A DNA stretch of 64,000 bases, from the NCBI GenBank assembly GCA_041393415.1, contig JAWKKE010000004.1:189859-253858 (forward strand), in the 5' to 3' direction. Under the pieces are notes generated by a model that was not told where the DNA came from, searched no databases, and saw only the letters and a list, made by a program, of their open reading frames with translations. Every line of letters begins with the position of its first letter. Within the stretch, counting starts at the first letter, position 1. Position numbers and translations under genes: made by a program. Shown here piece after piece: positions 1-8,574 of the stretch. Source of the stretch: Thermoleophilia bacterium (GTDB lineage Bacteria > Actinomycetota > Thermoleophilia > UBA2241).

Positions 1-699
1 GAGGTCGCGCGTACGCGCCCCGTCGAGCTCCACGCTCGGACTCATGGTCGTGGCGATATGGACACTCTTGATGTATTTGCCTTTCGCCGCCGACGGCTTG
101 GCGCGTACGATTTCGTCGAGCACCGCGCCGTAGTTCCCCAGAAGTTGCTCCTCAGTGAAAGACTTCTTGCCAATGCTCATGTGGACGATGCCGGTCCTGT
201 CCGTTCGGTACTCGACCTTGCCGCCCTTGGCATCACGAACAGCCTTGCCGACATCGAACGTGACGGTGCCCGACTTGGGATTCGGCATGAGCCCACGGGG
301 GCCGAGGATACGGCCGAGCTTGCCCACCGCACCCATCATGTCCGGTGTCGCGATCGCAATGTCGAAATTGAAGACGCCATCCTGAATCTGCTTCGTGAGA
401 TCCTCGGTGCCGACGATATCAGCCCCTGCCTCAGTCGCCTCACGAGCCTTGTCGCCGTCGGCAAATACGGCCACACGAACCTCTCGTCCAGTTCCGTGTG
501 GCAACACGGTGGTCCCGCGCACGATTTGATCGGCGTGACGGACGTCGACGCCGAGCCGGAAGTGCACCTCGACGGTCTCGTCAAACTTCGCCCCGGGGAA
601 GGTCTTGAGGAGACGAACGCCCTCGAGCGGCGAGTAGAGTCGGCCTTGCTCAACCGTCTTCTTGGCGGTTACGTAATGTCGCCCAGGCTTCCTGCCCAT
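1..699 (-). CDS. rplA: 50S ribosomal protein L1 (partial, 3' end outside window)
   Basis: Ribosomal protein L1 binds 23S rRNA at the L1 stalk and often represses its own operon. The minus-strand frame opens at ATG 697-699 (MGRKPGRHYV) behind GGGAGG and stays open to base 1, giving 233 codons without a stop; the family is about 230-235 residues, so only a few residues are missing. Family signatures are visible: the segment VGTEDLTKQIQDG, the RNA-binding GPRGLMPNPKSGTV, and GKKSFTEEQLLGNY near the C-terminus. It lies 82 bp downstream of rplK, the usual L11-L1 order. Identity is secure. Confidence 0.95.
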   Translation of the reverse strand, partial: MGRKPGRHYVTAKKTVEQGRLYSPLEGVRLLKTFPGAKFDETVEVHFRLGVDVRHADQIVRGTTVLPHGTGREVRVAVFADGDKAREATEAGADIVGTEDLTKQIQDGVFNFDIAIATPDMMGAVGKLGRILGPRGLMPNPKSGTVTFDVGKAVRDAKGGKVEYRTDRTGIVHMSIGKKSFTEEQLLGNYGAVLDEIVRAKPSAAKGKYIKSVHIATTMSPSVELDGARTRDL

Positions 700-753
700 G
701 CGTGAACCTCCCTGTGGTACCAACGGCGAGTGTGTCGCCTCCCACACTGATTC

Positions 754-772
754 GCCGGACAGAGTGTCCGGC
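754..772 (-). promoter_or_regulatory. Hairpin in the rplK-rplA intergenic region
   Basis: A perfect 8-bp inverted repeat (GCCGGACA, 3-nt loop, TGTCCGGC) starts 9 nt after the rplK stop on the coding strand. It could be part of an L1 autoregulatory site or an RNA-processing/stability element. There is no U-tract, so it is unlikely to terminate transcription. The role is inferred; only the hairpin is seen. Confidence 0.35.
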
Positions 773-781
773 TCTTGTTGC

Positions 782-1207
782 CTACTCGGCGATCTCCACG
801 CCCATGCTGCGAGCGGTGCCCTCGATGACGCGCATCGCCGCCTCGACGTCGTTCGCATTGAGGTCGGGCATCTTAGTCTCAGCGATCTCGCGTACCTGTG
901 CGCGTGTCACCGTACCGACCTTCGTGCGGTTCGGCTGACCGGAGCCCCGGTCGATGCCGAGCGCCTCGCGCAGGAGAACGGCCGCCGGTGGCGTCTTCGT
1001 GACGAACGTGAATGAGCGATCCTCGTAGACGCTGATCTCGACCGGGACGATCGTACTACCCGTGCCCTGCGTCTTCGCATTGAACGCTTTGCAGAACTCC
1101 ATGATGTTGACGCCATGCTGACCGAGCGCCGGACCGACGGGCGGCGCCGGGCTGGCAGCGCCCGCGGCGATCTGCAACTTGATCTTCGTGAGCACCTTTT
1201 TCGCCAC
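782..1207 (-). CDS. rplK: 50S ribosomal protein L11
   Basis: L11 forms the GTPase-associated centre of the 50S subunit with 23S rRNA. The 141-residue protein has the family length and the N-terminal signature AKKVLTKIKLQIAAGAASPAPPVGPALGQ (read in two parts), followed by the conserved GVNIMEFCKAFNAKT and a C-terminal domain ending in the typical ARSMGVEI. The start is GTG at 1205-1207. It sits between nusG (23 bp upstream) and rplA, the standard secE-nusG-rplK-rplA order, so it is very likely co-transcribed with them. Confidence 0.97.
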   Translation of the reverse strand: MAKKVLTKIKLQIAAGAASPAPPVGPALGQHGVNIMEFCKAFNAKTQGTGSTIVPVEISVYEDRSFTFVTKTPPAAVLLREALGIDRGSGQPNRTKVGTVTRAQVREIAETKMPDLNANDVEAAMRVIEGTARSMGVEIAE

Positions 1208-1230
1208 TGCTTGCCTCGCTTATTACCTGA

Positions 1231-1755
1231 TTAGGATGTCTTCTTGACCTGATCGAAGGCGAGCTCCACGGGCGTCTCGCGCCCGAAGATCGACACCATG
1301 ACCTTGAGCCGACTCTGATCCGCGTTCACCTCGACGACTTCACCGGAGAAATCGCTCAGCGGCCCTGACGTTACACGTACGTCCTCGCCCACGGCGAACT
1401 CGGCCTTCTGTTTGGGGCGCTCAACGGATGCCGTATGCAGGATGCGATCGACCTCGGCACGACTGAGCGGCACCGGCTTATTCTGGGCGCCCACGAACCC
1501 GGTCACGCCAGGGGTGTTCTTGACCAGCGACCACGTGTCGTCGGTGAGCTCCATTTGGACGAGCACGTAGCCCGGAAACACGCGGCGCTCGCTGGCAACC
1601 TTCTGCCCATCCTTGGTCTCCACAACCTGTTCCGTCGGAACGACGATCTGACGAATACCATCCTCTTGGTGCATCGAGGTGCGGCGATGCTCCAGATTCG
1701 CCTTCACTTTGTTCTCGTGCCCCGAGTAGGTATTGACTACGTACCAGCTATACAT
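1231..1755 (-). CDS. nusG: Transcription termination/antitermination factor NusG
   Basis: NusG binds RNA polymerase and links it to Rho or to the ribosome. The 174-residue product has the NGN domain (residues about 2-110; WYVVNTYSGHENKV at the start and VFPGYVLVQMEL in the middle) and a C-terminal KOW domain (residues about 120-174; GEDVRVTSGPLSDFSGEV). It begins at ATG 1753-1755, 12 bp after the secE stop. Length and domain order are normal. It belongs to the secE-nusG-rplK-rplA operon. Confidence 0.97.
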   Translation of the reverse strand: MYSWYVVNTYSGHENKVKANLEHRRTSMHQEDGIRQIVVPTEQVVETKDGQKVASERRVFPGYVLVQMELTDDTWSLVKNTPGVTGFVGAQNKPVPLSRAEVDRILHTASVERPKQKAEFAVGEDVRVTSGPLSDFSGEVVEVNADQSRLKVMVSIFGRETPVELAFDQVKKTS

Positions 1756-1767
1756 GCGCGTCTCCGC

Positions 1768-2130
1768 TCACGTGATGGCCCGGATGACGAGATCGATGGC
1801 GCGCGAGAAGACGGTATCGAGAACGAAGGTGTACAACGTGGCAATAGCCACGAAGACGAGCACGACGATGACCGACTGGACGAGCTCCTTTCGCGTCGGC
1901 CACGAGACTTTGCGCAGCTCAATGCGAACCTCGCGCAAGAACCTGCTGATCGATCGTTTCTCGCCGGCCTTGTTCGAACTCGCCCGCGTGCGCGCCGCTG
2001 CCGCCTGAGCACGACTGCGGCTCGGCTTGCCGTCAGCGCGCTTGCTGACCGTCTTTCCCGCCTGTTCCGACTTGCCCGAAGCCGTGCTCTTCCCCGGCTG
2101 GGCCTTGCCGTTGTTAACAGCCTTCGCCAC
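1768..2130 (-). CDS. secE: Preprotein translocase subunit SecE
   Basis: SecE clamps SecY in the general secretion channel. The C-terminal half holds the family core: an amphipathic helix with FLREVRIELRKVSWPTRKE followed by one membrane segment (VIVVLVFVAIATLYTFVL). The N-terminal ~60 residues are a Lys/Ser/Ala-rich hydrophilic extension, as in many Gram-positive SecE proteins; 120 residues in all. The start is GTG 2128-2130, 20 bp downstream of the tRNA-Trp 3' end, so it is probably released from a transcript by tRNA processing. Confidence 0.95.
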   Translation of the reverse strand: MAKAVNNGKAQPGKSTASGKSEQAGKTVSKRADGKPSRSRAQAAAARTRASSNKAGEKRSISRFLREVRIELRKVSWPTRKELVQSVIVVLVFVAIATLYTFVLDTVFSRAIDLVIRAIT

Positions 2131-2150
2131 TCAACCGCTCCGATAATCGA

Positions 2151-2226
2151 TGGCAGGGCTGGAGGGACTCGAACCCCCGACCCCCGGTTTTGGAGACCGG
2201 TGCTCTACCAATTGAGCTACAGCCCT
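2151..2226 (-). tRNA. tRNA-Trp (anticodon CCA), CCA end encoded
   Basis: On the minus strand a 76-nt cloverleaf begins AGGGCTG (acceptor, paired with CAGCCCT), has the D-loop AGCTCAATTGGTAGAGC, an anticodon stem-loop GGTCT-CCA-AAACC region with loop CTCCAAA, and a T-arm GGGGGTTCGAGTCCCTC. The discriminator is G and the 3' CCA is encoded. Position between rpmG and secE is the familiar tRNA-Trp-secE arrangement. Confidence 0.97.
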
Positions 2227-2244
2227 AACGACACAGAGGATCGC

Positions 2245-2394
2245 CTAACGCGTTTCCTTGTGCACGGTGTGCGTTCCGCACCACTTGCAATGCTTCTTGA
2301 GCTCGATGCGGTCCGGATCGTTCTTCTTGTTCTTGTTCGTATGATAATTGCGACGCTTGCACTCTTGACAAGCGAGGGTGACGAGTTGACGCAC
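2245..2394 (-). CDS. rpmG: 50S ribosomal protein L33 (zinc-ribbon form)
   Basis: A 49-residue protein starting at GTG 2392-2394 (MRQLVTLACQECKRRNYHT) behind AAAGGA. It has two CxxC pairs (CQEC, residues 9-12, and CKWC, residues 36-39), so it is the zinc-binding C+ form of L33, and ends HTVHKETR, typical of the family. It lies 18 bp upstream of the tRNA-Trp gene and heads the secE-nusG-rplK-rplA transcript. Identity is clear from sequence despite its small size. Confidence 0.95.
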   Translation of the reverse strand: MRQLVTLACQECKRRNYHTNKNKKNDPDRIELKKHCKWCGTHTVHKETR

Positions 2395-2423
2395 GTCGTA
2401 TTCCTTTCAGACACCAGCGTGTA

Positions 2424-2453
2424 AGGATACCAACCGCCCGCCCCGAGGGTCAA
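2424..2453 (-). promoter_or_regulatory. Candidate promoter for rpmG-tRNA-Trp-secE-nusG-rplK-rplA
   Basis: On the minus strand TTGACC (-35) and TATCCT (-10) are separated by 18 nt, with the predicted start about 20-25 nt before the rpmG SD. Good match to a housekeeping sigma promoter; not tested. Confidence 0.55.
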
Positions 2454-2595
2454 TGCGCTCGCGACAGCCGGCGCAGGGCATCCTCCGCGCCGGTCAAGGC
2501 GTCGAAGTATAGCAAAGTGCGAGCCACAGGCAAACGGGACGCATGCAACCTCGCCGGCAGCGTGTCATGCGCAGGCAAAGCACAAGGCCGACGCG

Positions 2596-3456
2596 ATGCG
2601 ATACTCTGAGCGCACACGGGTTGTCGCCCGGAAGGAGATCACCATCACCACAGACCGGCAAGCGCCCCGCGGACGCAAGACGGATCGACGCGACGGCTAC
2701 GCGGCGCCGGTGCCTCCTCCTTTCGCATCAGAGGAAGTGGCACCACCGCCGCCGCCGCTCACCAGCGCTCCCGCACCTGTGGGCCTGCCGCAGGCCGGGT
2801 GGAATTGGCACCACGCTGCGCTCGGGACACTCGTAGGGTTCGGTCCCACGCTCGTACTCTACTTCGTGGCCGGCGACTCCCAGTCAGAGCCTGTGACAGA
2901 CGTGTCGGCCGCAACTGCTTTCGCCCTGCTCCTCAATTCGCTCATGCTGTACGCCTGGCAGGCTGGATCGGCGTGGTTCTTCTCACTCCGCATCCGTGGT
3001 GAAGGGCTCGTCGCATGGGGCTTTCGACGACCAACGAAGGCGTTCTTCTGGACGATCCCGCTCGCCCTCATCTGCGTCTATGCGATCGCCTACTTCCACG
3101 ACGTGATCGTCCATCCCGAGCAGCAAGAGATCCTGACGTTCTTCCCCCGTACCCCGTCCGGAGTCGTGCTCCTCGTGCTGCTGGCTGTGGTCGCTGCACC
3201 GTTGTTCGAGGAACTCTTCTTCCGCGGCTTCGTCTTCCGCGGCCTCGCCAATTCGTGGGGATGGCCGGCCGGTGCGGCCATGACCGCGATCGTATTCGGG
3301 GCCGCCCACCTTCAGCTGAGTGTCTTCTTGCCGCTCTTTGCCCTCGGGTTCGCACTCGCCTGGGTGTACCAGCGCACGGGGTCGATATGGACCTCCATCG
3401 CGCTACACGCGATCTTCAATGGGATTTCGGTGACCGTCTGGGCGCTGGCCGGCTAG
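2596..3456 (+). CDS. CPBP family intramembrane metalloprotease (CAAX/Abi type)
   Basis: A 286-residue membrane protein of the CPBP (PF02517) family, putative intramembrane metalloproteases. The N-terminal ~65 residues are Pro/Arg-rich and cytosolic-looking; hydrophobic segments follow. The three family motifs are intact: EExxxR in LFEELFFRGFVFRG (E205, E206, R210), an HLQ histidine near residue 238, and the C-terminal HAIFN (H271, N275). ATG 2596 is chosen as first in-frame start; a later start near the first membrane segment is possible. The natural substrate is unknown. It is a stand-alone gene divergent from rpmG. Confidence 0.8.
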   Translation: MRYSERTRVVARKEITITTDRQAPRGRKTDRRDGYAAPVPPPFASEEVAPPPPPLTSAPAPVGLPQAGWNWHHAALGTLVGFGPTLVLYFVAGDSQSEPVTDVSAATAFALLLNSLMLYAWQAGSAWFFSLRIRGEGLVAWGFRRPTKAFFWTIPLALICVYAIAYFHDVIVHPEQQEILTFFPRTPSGVVLLVLLAVVAAPLFEELFFRGFVFRGLANSWGWPAGAAMTAIVFGAAHLQLSVFLPLFALGFALAWVYQRTGSIWTSIALHAIFNGISVTVWALAG

Positions 3457-3497
3457 ACCCATGCACTTCGCGGAGCCCCCGATCGCTGCGGGCGTCC

Positions 3498-4328
3498 CTA
3501 TCGAAGCAGTGAATCTGGACGTAGCTCTCGGCAGCGGCAGCTTGGATCAAGAGGAGTACTGGCGAGCGCCTCGAGCAGCACAGTGCCGAGAACCTGGGCG
3601 TCGTGGCGGTAGATGTGCTCGAGGACGCGGTGCTCCCACTCGCGAACGACACCCTCCCCGTAGTTCACGACAACGTAGAGCCCCGCGTAGCACGCACCGA
3701 TGTCACGGGCCAGCCAAACCTCCGGCACTAGACTCTGCCCGACAATGTCACCGTGAAGCTGAAGCCGCCTCACCTCAGCGGGCGATTCGAAACGCGGTCC
3801 CTCCGTCACCACGTACGTGCCGCGCGTAAAGAGCCGACGCTCGGGCGCGACCTCGCGCACGGCATCGGCGAGGGCGGCGCGCGCCATCGGACAGACCGGC
3901 TCGCGCATGATCAGCAGCCGACCGCCCACGACCAGTCCGTCGCGATCTCGATCAGTCGTCATGTCGACGAAATCGTCGGCTACAACGATATCTCCGGGGT
4001 CGAGGAGGTGATTCAGGCTACCTACGCCGGCGTCGGAGAAGACCGTCGCGACACCGGCACGATGGAGAACGCTGAAGACCTGGCGCGAGGCGCGCCCACG
4101 GCGCACTCCCTCGCGCCACCCATGAAGACGAACGTGCAGCACGCGTCGCCCGTCGAGCTCGAACAACGCGAATGCCGGGCTCTCGCCCCACGGTGTCGCA
4201 AACACCAGATCGCGTTCGAGCACGCGAGCGCGAGGCAAGAGCGACGGGAGATCCACAGCGTGCGTGCCGGTTCCGCCGATGATGGCCCATGCCGCAGTCG
4301 GAACAGCTGCCGATGCGCCGCCAGCCAC
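3498..4328 (-). CDS. Divergent MTAP/PNP-family nucleoside phosphorylase
   Basis: A 276-residue protein of the MTAP/PNP superfamily (phosphorolysis of purine nucleosides such as 5'-methylthioadenosine). It opens with IIGGTGTH, the phosphate loop, then has AGVGSLNHLLDPGDIVVADDF, CPMARAAL, TYVVTEGPRFESPAEVRR and GQSLVPEVWLARDIGACYAGLYVV, all family hallmarks. However the phosphate-binding RHG of MTAP aligns with RLH, and the following Pro/His-rich loop and RAN motif are replaced by Arg-rich sequence. I take GTG 4326-4328 as start because it follows the upstream stop (4333) closely; the longer frame (to 4394) would overlap the upstream gene by 62 bp. Substrate is uncertain. Confidence 0.75.
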   Translation of the reverse strand: MAGGASAAVPTAAWAIIGGTGTHAVDLPSLLPRARVLERDLVFATPWGESPAFALFELDGRRVLHVRLHGWREGVRRGRASRQVFSVLHRAGVATVFSDAGVGSLNHLLDPGDIVVADDFVDMTTDRDRDGLVVGGRLLIMREPVCPMARAALADAVREVAPERRLFTRGTYVVTEGPRFESPAEVRRLQLHGDIVGQSLVPEVWLARDIGACYAGLYVVVNYGEGVVREWEHRVLEHIYRHDAQVLGTVLLEALASTPLDPSCRCRELRPDSLLR

Positions 4329-4332
4329 GCCT

Positions 4333-5118
4333 CTAGAACGTCTCCAGATTAGGGGTGACGCGACGCACCACGATCTGAACGTGATCACCGGCATCCGACG
4401 TGTAGCGACTCAACGCCTGATCGAGCCCGTCCGGAAAACCACGAACTTCACCCAGCACGCTCTCGCCGCAAGTCACGACATCACCGATCGCGACATCTGG
4501 GTGGGCGACATGCGTGACGACCATTAGGAGCGATGGATCGCGTGCGAACTGCACTTGAATCTCCACGTCATTGTAGCGTCCGAGGATTCGATACCGCTTC
4601 ATTGCCACAACCTTGCCGTCGATCGGGCAGACAACTTGCGACTCGGGCACGGCTCCGATGTCAAGACCGGCGGTGCCCGACGAGGCGCTCGTGCCGGACT
4701 CGCCCATCAGGTAGTACTGCAGACCGCCACCCTCCGCAAAGATGTCGGCGAGGCGCGCACCGAGACCGCCGCCGCTGGTGCGCTCGCCACTCGGCGTCAG
4801 CGATACGGCGTCCGGGTTGTCGACCGGATGAAAGGCCACGGCCGTAGTGGCATCGCGAGCGACGGGCAGCAAGAGATCGATCCCCTCGACTCTGGCGACG
4901 ACGATCTCCTCAGTGGATCCCGGTGTGTCGAGGAGAATCGGCGCGGCGGCATTAGCCGGAACGACGGCCGGCTTATCGCCGGGGATCGCATACGCCGCCC
5001 AAACCGCCAAGGCCACGAGGGTCGCGACGGCCAAGAACGCAACCGTGCGGCGGCGCCGGAACTGATCGCGGCGCCGCGCTTGTGCCCGCCGTGCCTGAAA
5101 AGCCGGAATCGTCTGCAT
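4333..5118 (-). CDS. Membrane-anchored protein with a degenerate M23/lipoyl-like domain
   Basis: Unnamed 261-residue protein. An Arg-rich N-terminus (residues 1-25) and one membrane helix (about 27-47, FLAVATLVALAVWAAYAI) predict an inside-to-outside anchor. The C-terminal half (about 170-255) has VVCPIDGKVVAMK, VVTHVAHPDVAIGDVVTCGESVLGEV and DHVQIVV, which resembles the beta-barrel of M23 peptidases and biotinyl domains but lacks the full set of zinc ligands. Start ATG 5116-5118 is preferred over upstream ATGs because the helix follows it directly. It ends 4 bp before the start of the phosphorylase gene, so the two are probably coupled. Function unknown. Confidence 0.6.
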   Translation of the reverse strand: MQTIPAFQARRAQARRRDQFRRRRTVAFLAVATLVALAVWAAYAIPGDKPAVVPANAAAPILLDTPGSTEEIVVARVEGIDLLLPVARDATTAVAFHPVDNPDAVSLTPSGERTSGGGLGARLADIFAEGGGLQYYLMGESGTSASSGTAGLDIGAVPESQVVCPIDGKVVAMKRYRILGRYNDVEIQVQFARDPSLLMVVTHVAHPDVAIGDVVTCGESVLGEVRGFPDGLDQALSRYTSDAGDHVQIVVRRVTPNLETF

Positions 5119-5309
5119 ACTGCCTATCAAGTTACAGCCCGCCGCGACGACAGGCAAGCGCGACGCCAGCGCGCACGCACTCCCCAAACCCCCGCCCGTG
5201 CACAATCCTGAGTACGGCACTTGCCGCGCACCCCTACATTGTGAATCCGGGGTGCCGATACCCCTACTCAGTTGGTAGCTGGACTGCGGCACTTGGGGAG
5301 GAGAGAGTC

Positions 5310-5846
5310 ATGATGAGGCATGTTGCTCCGCTAACTCTCGCACTCCTCGCAGCCTGGCTCTTCGCTGCAATCGTGCCCGCAACCGTCTCTGCCGCCGTCT
5401 CCCTGAACGACTATGAGCAACAAGTGCTGGCTCTCGTCAACGCCGAGCGGGCTGCCCACAAGCTGCCGAAACTCGCACCGAATGCCAAGCTCACCAAGGC
5501 GGCACGTTCGCACTCCAAGGAGATGGCTCAGAAGCAGTACTTCAGCCACGATTCGTTCTCCGGAGAGTCATTCAGCGCGCGCATCATCAGCTTCGGCTTC
5601 ACACCCAAGAACTGTCGCTACTGGAAGGTTGGCGAGAACATCTTCTGGGGTGCCGGCCTGTACTCGAGCCCGGTCAACGTCGTTGACCAGTGGATGGCCT
5701 CGCCCAGCCACAGGAAGGTTCTGCTGACGAAGTCATTCCGCGTTGCCGGTGTGGGCGCCGTTGTGTCGGAGCAGGGCTTCGGTGACGTCGACAGCGGCGC
5801 GTGGTTCTTCACCTTCGACACCGGCCGTCGCATCGTCAAGAAATAG
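5310..5846 (+). CDS. Secreted CAP-domain (SCP/PR1-like) protein
   Basis: A 178-residue protein with a signal peptide (residues 1-29, hydrophobic core LTLALLAAWLFAAIV, cleavage near VSAAVS) and one CAP domain. The family's putative site is visible: LVNAERAAHKLPKL, AARSHSKEMAQKQYFSHDSF (CAP histidines), VGENI and WMASPSHRKVLL. GGGGAGGAGAGA just upstream supports ATG 5310 (a second ATG follows at once). Bacterial CAP proteins are extracellular and of mostly unknown function. A paralogue lies at 34459-34968 on the other strand. Confidence 0.88.
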   Translation: MMRHVAPLTLALLAAWLFAAIVPATVSAAVSLNDYEQQVLALVNAERAAHKLPKLAPNAKLTKAARSHSKEMAQKQYFSHDSFSGESFSARIISFGFTPKNCRYWKVGENIFWGAGLYSSPVNVVDQWMASPSHRKVLLTKSFRVAGVGAVVSEQGFGDVDSGAWFFTFDTGRRIVKK

Positions 5847-5860
5847 GCCAACCGCCCGAG

Positions 5861-5885
5861 CGGCGTTTCCCTCCGGCGAACGCCG
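5861..5885 (+). terminator. Weak hairpin after the CAP-domain gene
   Basis: Arms CGGCGTT and AACGCCG (7 bp) 14 bp past the stop, with no T-run. A possible terminator or mRNA 3'-end stabiliser. The rest of 5886-6082 shows nothing I can name. Confidence 0.3.
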
Positions 5886-6082
5886 TCCTCGGTTCGCGCC
5901 GTCACCTCCGACGCCGCCGCCCTGCGGTCACACCGCCGAGCGAAGGCATTCCGCCCGCTGAGGCGCAGGCAACCCTCCTGTCGATTCATTCGCCGCGCGC
6001 GATTCGCGCAACAAGTCCCCCGCCGGTCTCCACAATGCACACGCAACCCGCACGCGTGCCGAGCACCAGTTAGGATCGCGCA

Positions 6083-8395
6083 ATGGACCGTGAGCGAAAC
6101 GCCAGCACGACTGATCGCAGCCTGCGACAGCTCTTTCGCCCAGGCAGCTACGAGCAGGTGGTGGCGGTGGCTCACGAGGCTGCTCGAGCAGGCCGAACAA
6201 CGCCTCTTCCCGATGCCGTGCCGAGCATGCTCCGTGATGCGCTCCTACGAGTCGGCGTGACCTTTCTGCACGCGCACCAAGCGGCGGCGTACGACGCACT
6301 CCACCGCGGAGAGCACGTCGTCATCAGCACCGGCACGGCCAGTGGCAAGAGTCTCTGCTACCAACTGGCCATCCTCGAGCGCCAGATCACCGACGACAGG
6401 AGCCGTGCCCTTCTCATCTTCCCAACGAAGGCATTGGCTCAGGATCAAGCTCGACGGCTGAGCGCCCAGCAGGTCGGCAGCACAAGAGCGGCGATCTATG
6501 ACGGCGACACGCCGAGCGAAGCCCGAGCACTGGCGCGTCGTACCGCCTCGATACTCTTGACCAATCCCGACATGCTGCACGCTGGCATTCTGCCGAACCA
6601 CGAACGCTGGGGAGAGTTCCTTCACCATCTGGACTACGTAGTGCTCGACGAAGCCCACGTCTATCGTGGGGTCTTCGGCTCGCACGTGGCGCAGGTGATT
6701 CGCCGTCTGCGGCGCCTCTGCGCTCTGTATGAATGCGCGCCGCAGTTCATCGTGACATCGGCTACCGTGGCTCGGCCCGCGCACTTCGCCGAACGTTTGG
6801 TGGGGCAGCAGTTCGCCGTCATCGACGAGGATGCTGCACCCCGCCCGGAACGCACAATCGTCTTCTGGAACCCGCCCCTGCTCGAGCCCGCGCGAGGCGA
6901 GCGCGCCTCCGCCCTCAGCGAGGCCGCACTCGTTACAGCCGAATGCATCGCGGCCGGTGCGCGCGTGATCACCTTCGCACCGACCCGCAAGGCCGCCGAG
7001 CTAGTGCACGGCCACGTCAGACGGCGACTACTCGATCGACACCCAGAAGCAGCCGATCGAGTACAGCCCTATCGCAGCGGCTACACTCCAAGACAACGCC
7101 GGGAGATTGAACGACAGCTCTTCGACGAAGAACTCGACGCCGTGGTGGCGACACAGGCACTTGAGCTCGGCATCGACATCGGCGCGCTCGACGTCGCCGT
7201 GGTCACCGGCTTCCCGGGAACGATCACGAGCCTGCGGCAGCGATGGGGTCGCGCTGGCCGCCGAGAGCACGGATGGGGCGTGCTTGTGGGCGGCCAGGAT
7301 GCGCTCGACCAGTACTTCATGCGTGAGCCGGAACGCCTGCTCTCGCGAAGAGTCGAGGAGGCCGTCATCGACCTTCATAATCCCCACATCTCGACCGCCC
7401 ATCTCGAAGCCGCTGCGTACGAACTGCCGCTCACGAGCAGCGACCGCGCCTTCTACGGAGAGCTCGGCATGCTCACCGCGGATCGTCTTGCCCTTTCCGG
7501 CAGATTACGACGACAAGGCGACAAGCTAGTCTGGGCACAACCGCATGCTCCGGCGCCAGCGATTGGCCTGCGCACCACATCCACAAGTCAGTACCTGATC
7601 GTCGAGAGTCGCCAGGGAGAAGTCATCGGACAGGTTGAGCAGGAGCGCGTCCTGCGGACCGCACACCCCGGCGCCGTCTACCTCCACATGGGCCAGAGCT
7701 ACAGAGTCGAGCGCCTCGATCTTGAGACACGCACCGTCGTGGTGACACCATTCAATGGCGCGTACTACACGCAGGTGAAGACCGACAAGAACATCGCTAT
7801 CGCCGGACAAGCCGACAGCCGTCCTCTTTGCGGAGCGCTGCTGGCGCACGGCGAAGTCGAAGTCACCGAGCAGGTGATTTCCTACCAACGTCGCGACTCT
7901 GCCGATCAGCGCATCATCGACACCACCACGCTCGACCTGCCGCCACAGACGTTTCGCACTGAGGCCTTCTGGCTTGAGTTCTCCGAATCCGCTCTCACCG
8001 CGGCCATAGGCCCATGTATCGAACTGAACGACATGGCGTTGCCGGGATCCCTGCACGCCGCAGAGCACGCACTCATCGCGATGCTCCCGCTCTATGCCAT
8101 GTGCGATCGCTGGGATGTCGGTGGCCTCAGCACGCCATGGCACTGGCACACCGATGCCGCTACGATCTTCGTCTACGACGGCTATCCGGGCGGCATCGGC
8201 CTTTCGCGACGAGGCTATGAAGCATTCGAGGACCTTGCCGCAGACGCCATGCGCCTGATCCGCGATTGTCCGTGTGACGCCGGTTGCCCGAGCTGCATCC
8301 AGAGCCCCAAGTGCGGCAATCTGAACGAACCGCTGCACAAGCGTGGTGCGGAACTCCTTGTCAGCCGCCTCATCGAACGCACACCCGGCAACTAG
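6083..8395 (+). CDS. DEAD/DEAH-box helicase of the MrfA (YprA)/Hrq1 family
   Basis: A 770-residue superfamily-2 helicase. Walker A is STGTASGKS (about residues 84-92), motif II is DEAH (189-192) in VLDEAHVYRGVFGSHV, SAT motif III follows in VTSATVA, and motifs V/VI appear as ATQALELGIDIG and QRWGRAGR. The C-terminal DUF1998/MrfA zinc domain carries four cysteines in CPCDAGCPSCIQSPKC (729-744). In Bacillus subtilis MrfA helps repair mitomycin C crosslinks by a UvrABC-independent route; eukaryotic Hrq1/RECQ4 are relatives. Full length and intact motifs suggest an active DNA-repair helicase. No repair partner gene is adjacent. Confidence 0.87.
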   Translation: MDRERNASTTDRSLRQLFRPGSYEQVVAVAHEAARAGRTTPLPDAVPSMLRDALLRVGVTFLHAHQAAAYDALHRGEHVVISTGTASGKSLCYQLAILERQITDDRSRALLIFPTKALAQDQARRLSAQQVGSTRAAIYDGDTPSEARALARRTASILLTNPDMLHAGILPNHERWGEFLHHLDYVVLDEAHVYRGVFGSHVAQVIRRLRRLCALYECAPQFIVTSATVARPAHFAERLVGQQFAVIDEDAAPRPERTIVFWNPPLLEPARGERASALSEAALVTAECIAAGARVITFAPTRKAAELVHGHVRRRLLDRHPEAADRVQPYRSGYTPRQRREIERQLFDEELDAVVATQALELGIDIGALDVAVVTGFPGTITSLRQRWGRAGRREHGWGVLVGGQDALDQYFMREPERLLSRRVEEAVIDLHNPHISTAHLEAAAYELPLTSSDRAFYGELGMLTADRLALSGRLRRQGDKLVWAQPHAPAPAIGLRTTSTSQYLIVESRQGEVIGQVEQERVLRTAHPGAVYLHMGQSYRVERLDLETRTVVVTPFNGAYYTQVKTDKNIAIAGQADSRPLCGALLAHGEVEVTEQVISYQRRDSADQRIIDTTTLDLPPQTFRTEAFWLEFSESALTAAIGPCIELNDMALPGSLHAAEHALIAMLPLYAMCDRWDVGGLSTPWHWHTDAATIFVYDGYPGGIGLSRRGYEAFEDLAADAMRLIRDCPCDAGCPSCIQSPKCGNLNEPLHKRGAELLVSRLIERTPGN

Positions 8396-8574
8396 GACGA
8401 CGCGCCGCATGGAGAACGGCAGCACGGCGTTACGACAAACCCCGACGGTCGGCTATCCTGGCCCATATCTGCTACAAACCCGATAGGACACGGGATCAGG
8501 CGCCCGCTGCCGCGTCGCACAGCGCGCCACCTTGAGAGAGATGAACATCCCTCCGGACATCGGACACGTACGTC

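Noticed and set aside
1435..2424. Plus-strand 329-codon open frame across nusG, secE and tRNA-Trp
   Set aside because: It crosses a tRNA gene and is antisense to well-known genes.
5200..5305. Leader of the first CAP gene as a c-di-AMP or c-di-GMP riboswitch
   Set aside because: It folds a CACCCC/GGGGTG stem, but I could not match conserved cores of either class.
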